Shown here: one piece after another, positions 61,510-64,000 of the stretch
Numbering within the stretch: position 1 is the first letter of the stretch
Layout of the letters: every line of letters starts with the position of its first letter
NCBI GenBank assembly: GCA_033283335.1
Contig: JAWMQP010000003.1
Coordinates: 62,001-126,000, forward strand
Reading direction: 5' to 3'
From: Pseudomaricurvus sp033283335
GTDB lineage: Bacteria > Pseudomonadota > Gammaproteobacteria > Pseudomonadales > Cellvibrionaceae
DNA: 64,000 bases
Program-made: the position numbers and the translations under genes
Notes under the pieces: generated by a model
The model's input: the letters and a program-made list of their open reading frames with translations, nothing else
The model's database searches: none
What the model was told of the DNA's origin: nothing

Positions 61510-62418
61510 TTAAGTCGATGGGGATTTGATAAACTTCAGCATTTCCAGTGTCACCATGACACCAAGAAAGATGATCACTACCCCCAGGTATTGGTAGTAC
61601 GTGGCCGGTTCATCGAGAAATAAAACCGCCAGCATCAACGCCATGCCGGGCACCAGGGCACCGAACACGGCGCCTTTACTGGGGCCGAGTAAGCCGACCG
61701 CCTTGCTGTAAAACACCAGGGCAATAATCGCTGAAAAAGCACCCTGGTACAGCGCATGCAGACCGAGCAAATGCCACGGCATAGACGCAAGCTGTGAACC
61801 GCTCCCCAGTAACATTAATGGGAGGCACAGCATCATTGAGCAAGCCGATACCAAAGCGGTTGCGTGCAGGGGCTCAATCGACCACTGGCGTAAAGCCAGG
61901 GTATAGGAGGCCCACAAAAAGCCCGCCAGGACAAACAGCAAATCCCCCTCGAGACTGGCTTCGCTGGAAGTTAAGCTGTCCAGCGCCACCAGCAGCAGGC
62001 CACTCAGTACCAGGCCGATACCCAGAAAACGATTGGCGGTCAATCGCTCTCCCTGTAGCCAGATACTGCCAAGTGTGGTGAACAGTAGCATGCAGCTGGG
62101 GGTCACCAGGCCAAAGTGGCTGGCACTGGAAAGTTTCAGGCCGTAACTGGCGGTTATCAAATAAGGCGCACCGGCGCCACAGACAATTACCAGCAGGGCC
62201 AGGGGCGGTAACCCTTGCAACCCTTTTCGGAGCAGGAAGGGCAGCAGAAGTGCACCCGCGGTCAGGTAACGCACGCTGCTGACATCCACCGGGGTCAGGG
62301 ATTGGTCCAGGCTGATTTTGGTGAAGATGGGGAAGGCTGCCCAAATCAATACGGTGATGACACCATAAATTACGCCAGTCATGGTGTGCGGCACATCGGC
62401 GCGGGAGGCGGTCGCCAT
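61510..62418 (-). CDS. EamA/DMT-family transporter
   Basis: 302 residues, ten predicted membrane helices in two EamA repeats (GVITVLIWAAFPIFTKISLD; LLFVLAGFLWASYTLALRQW). It exports or imports small metabolites, often amino acids; the substrate cannot be read from sequence. Between the GNAT and LysR genes on the same strand. Confidence 0.9.
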   Translation of the reverse strand: MATASRADVPHTMTGVIYGVITVLIWAAFPIFTKISLDQSLTPVDVSSVRYLTAGALLLPFLLRKGLQGLPPLALLVIVCGAGAPYLITASYGLKLSSASHFGLVTPSCMLLFTTLGSIWLQGERLTANRFLGIGLVLSGLLLVALDSLTSSEASLEGDLLFVLAGFLWASYTLALRQWSIEPLHATALVSACSMMLCLPLMLLGSGSQLASMPWHLLGLHALYQGAFSAIIALVFYSKAVGLLGPSKGAVFGALVPGMALMLAVLFLDEPATYYQYLGVVIIFLGVMVTLEMLKFIKSPST

Positions 62419-62472
62419 AATCTTTACTTCCTGGATGGCGTTGAAAGGCGGTTATTCTAGCGGAAAAGTCGC

Positions 62473-63375
62473 TCACTCCATACTGTTCAGCACCGGTTCC
62501 AGTTCCTGTCTAAGATGTTCAACGAACAGTTGCGCTCGCAGGGAATGGGCTTGGGGATTGGTAATCAGATAGTACTCTTCGCTGGCGGGCAGATGTTCAT
62601 CAAACAGGCTCACCAATTGCCCACTGACCAGCTCTCTGTGAACTTCCATACGATCGGCCAGGGCAATGCCGTAGCCGGCCTTGACCGCATCCAACACTAA
62701 AAAGGATTCTTCCAGCAGCAATTGCTTAAATGCCGGCAGTGAAGTGATGCCCACCGCTTCAAACCAGCGCGGCCAGTTGTTGTGGCGATCGCACAGCAAG
62801 GGATACTGTAGCAGCTCTTCCGGTGTGCGAATGGCTCTGTCGCCACTGAGCAAATTTGGATTGCAGACGGGAAAGTAACTTTCCCGAAACAGGGGCTCTA
62901 CAGTGCGTTGGCTGACTTCGGGCAGGCCAAAGCAAATGGCGACGTCAATCTGGCTGTCGAGAGTCCGGGTTTTGGGGGGCAGGCTGCGCAATTGCAAGTT
63001 GATTTCCGGATAGCGCTGCGCAAACCGCCCCACAATATCCATAACCCAGGCGGAGGCGGAGGAGGGCGTTGCGGCAATGATCAGGTCACCACTAAGGGAG
63101 TCCGGATCGAGGGTCAAGGCACTGGTGGTGATCAAATCCAGCGCCTGTTGAACAGAGACCACCAGGCGTTGGCCGGCGTGTGTCAATGCCAGGCGATTGT
63201 GGCTGCGGTCAAACAGGGCTACACCCAGTTGGTTTTCCAGTTGTTTGACCTGGCGGCTCAAGGCGCCATGGGTAACCCCCAATTCTTCCGCAGCGCGACG
63301 CATATGGCAGTGTCGGGCGGTGGCTTCGAAGGCTCTCATGGCGTTCAGTGGTAAGTTTCTTCTGGTCAGTTTCAT
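62473..63375 (-). CDS. LysR-family regulator (GcvA-like)
   Basis: 300 residues. N-terminal HTH with LNAMRAFEATARHCHMRRAA and GALSRQVKQLENQLGVALF, then an effector domain (about 90-295). The NLPLNAMRAFEA start and the SRQVKQLE helix fit the GcvA/AmpR subgroup. Divergent, across a palindromic repeat element, from the class III aminotransferase, a possible target. Confidence 0.92.
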   Translation of the reverse strand: MKLTRRNLPLNAMRAFEATARHCHMRRAAEELGVTHGALSRQVKQLENQLGVALFDRSHNRLALTHAGQRLVVSVQQALDLITTSALTLDPDSLSGDLIIAATPSSASAWVMDIVGRFAQRYPEINLQLRSLPPKTRTLDSQIDVAICFGLPEVSQRTVEPLFRESYFPVCNPNLLSGDRAIRTPEELLQYPLLCDRHNNWPRWFEAVGITSLPAFKQLLLEESFLVLDAVKAGYGIALADRMEVHRELVSGQLVSLFDEHLPASEEYYLITNPQAHSLRAQLFVEHLRQELEPVLNSME

Positions 63376-63784
63376 GTCTGCGTGCTAAATGGCAAAGCCT
63401 TTGAGTTAAATAGTAAGTGTCTAACCCGAAAGGCCAGGTCTACTACAGGCCCGGCCACAGGGTTCCCTTTTGGGGCCGTCAGCCGCAGGGATGCGGCTGT
63501 CGAGCTCCATGGATGGATTCACGCGTGCCCCAAGAGGGAACCCTGTGGCCGGAGCCCCCGCTTAAGGACTCTTTTCATCAGGACTCTTTTTCACCAGGGC
63601 TATGAGTCTAAGTGCTTGGTCAGTTTATATCACCAGGATGGTAAAAATATATCGATTGTGGTGATTTTTTTGTCTGGGTAGACTTCCTGACTATCGACTA
63701 TTTCTTCAGATCGTCTATTCCTATTAGAGAGTTTGAGGCTAGACAGATCGTGACTCCCACAGAATGCATCAAAGGCGTAGTGCT
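63376..63784. other. LysR/aminotransferase intergenic region
   Basis: 409 bases. It contains the 102-base inverted repeat element at 63451-63552. Short frames across it are artefacts of the element. A/T-rich sequence from 63610 to 63740 probably carries the aminotransferase promoter. Confidence 0.6.
63451..63552. repeat. Long palindromic repeat element
   Basis: Outer arms of 26 bases (63451-63476 and 63527-63552), beginning CCGGCCACAGGGTTCCC and ending GGGAACCCTGTGGCCGG, with one mismatch (G-U possible in RNA). Inside lies a second hairpin, AGCCGCA (63481-63487) with TGCGGCT (63492-63498), and a segment ATGGATGGATTCACGCGTG. The layout is that of a small dispersed intergenic (REP/MITE-like) element. 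I recall similar text in other marine gammaproteobacteria but cannot verify copy number. Confidence 0.85.
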
Positions 63785-64000
63785 ATGACCCATATGATTT
63801 ACCCGCAAACCAACCACAAGGCCGTCGAGCAGTTAGTGATTGACCGCGCAGAAGGCGTTTACGTATACGACACCAGCGGCAAGCGCTACCTGGAGGGGCT
63901 GGCTGGTCTGTGGTGCACCTCACTGGGCTATGGCCACAAAGAACTGATCGAGACCATCAACGAGAGCTACTCGCGCTTGTCCTTCAGTCATATGTTCGGT
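63785..64000 (+). CDS. Class III (omega) aminotransferase, N-terminal part (partial)
   Basis: First 72 residues, cut by the window edge. MTHMIYPQTNHKAVEQLVID, then RAEGVYVYDTSGKRYLEG, then LAGLWCTSLGYGHKELIETI match the N-terminus of class III pyridoxal-phosphate aminotransferases of the pyruvate/beta-alanine or putrescine group. The catalytic Lys lies beyond the window. AAAGG is about 11 bases upstream of the ATG. Confidence 0.9.
   Translation, partial: MTHMIYPQTNHKAVEQLVIDRAEGVYVYDTSGKRYLEGLAGLWCTSLGYGHKELIETINESYSRLSFSHMFG

Noticed and set aside
63382..63681. 99-residue open frame in the LysR/aminotransferase gap
   Set aside because: It runs through the palindromic repeat element; its protein text is just the repeat translated.

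Overview
The window is a stretch of gammaproteobacterial chromosome, moderately GC-rich and densely coded on both strands. The gene order kdsD-lptCAB-rpoN-hpf-ptsN-rapZ-ptsO, the divergent mlaC-ibaG-murA-hisGD, algW/degS, yhcB-zapE-rplM-rpsI-petA-petB/C-sspAB and radA-PilZ matches the Pseudomonas/Cellvibrionales type of backbone. Together with many TonB-dependent receptors, this suggests a free-living, probably marine gammaproteobacterium near Cellvibrionales/Spongiibacteraceae. The genus cannot be fixed from sequence reading alone. I see no phage, insertion sequence, tRNA, rRNA or CRISPR array.

Region 1 (1-19 kb) is housekeeping. It holds the end of a YhdP/AsmA-like protein, a minus-strand run for LPS export and nitrogen-PTS control (kdsD, lptC, lptA, lptB, rpoN, hpf, ptsN, rapZ, ptsO, mgtE, darP) and a plus-strand run mlaC-ibaG-murA-hisG-hisD. 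A DegS-type protease, yhcB, zapE and the L13/S9 operon follow. The kdsD/mlaC junction lacks kdsC, mlaF, mlaE, mlaD and mlaB, which normally sit there.

Region 2 (19-33 kb) holds cytochrome bc1 (Rieske protein plus one fused cytochrome b/c1 polypeptide), sspA-sspB, parC, aceK, a polysaccharide deacetylase and a Bax-type glucosaminidase. It also holds an unusual replication pair: a protein with three tandem DnaT-type domains, overlapped by a gene for a phage-lambda-P-like helicase loader. radA and a PilZ protein close the region.

Region 3 (33-49 kb) is a vitamin B12 locus under two cobalamin riboswitches. The first leads btuB-btuC-btuD-cbiB-cobD-btuF-bluB-cobQ and the second leads cobO-cbiA. 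Between them sit a stand-alone MoCF-domain gene and a SCO1-like thioredoxin-fold protein followed by a chemotaxis transducer with a histidine-rich membrane sensor. A perfect operator-like palindrome lies upstream of that pair.

Region 4 (49-64 kb) holds a complementary bacterioferritin pair and then a nutrient-uptake locus: AraC regulator, TonB receptor, DUF3089 lipoprotein hydrolase, second TonB receptor with a poly-C tract in its promoter region, second AraC regulator and M19 dipeptidase. GNAT, EamA and LysR genes follow, then a roughly 100-bp palindromic repeat element and the start of a class III aminotransferase cut by the window edge.
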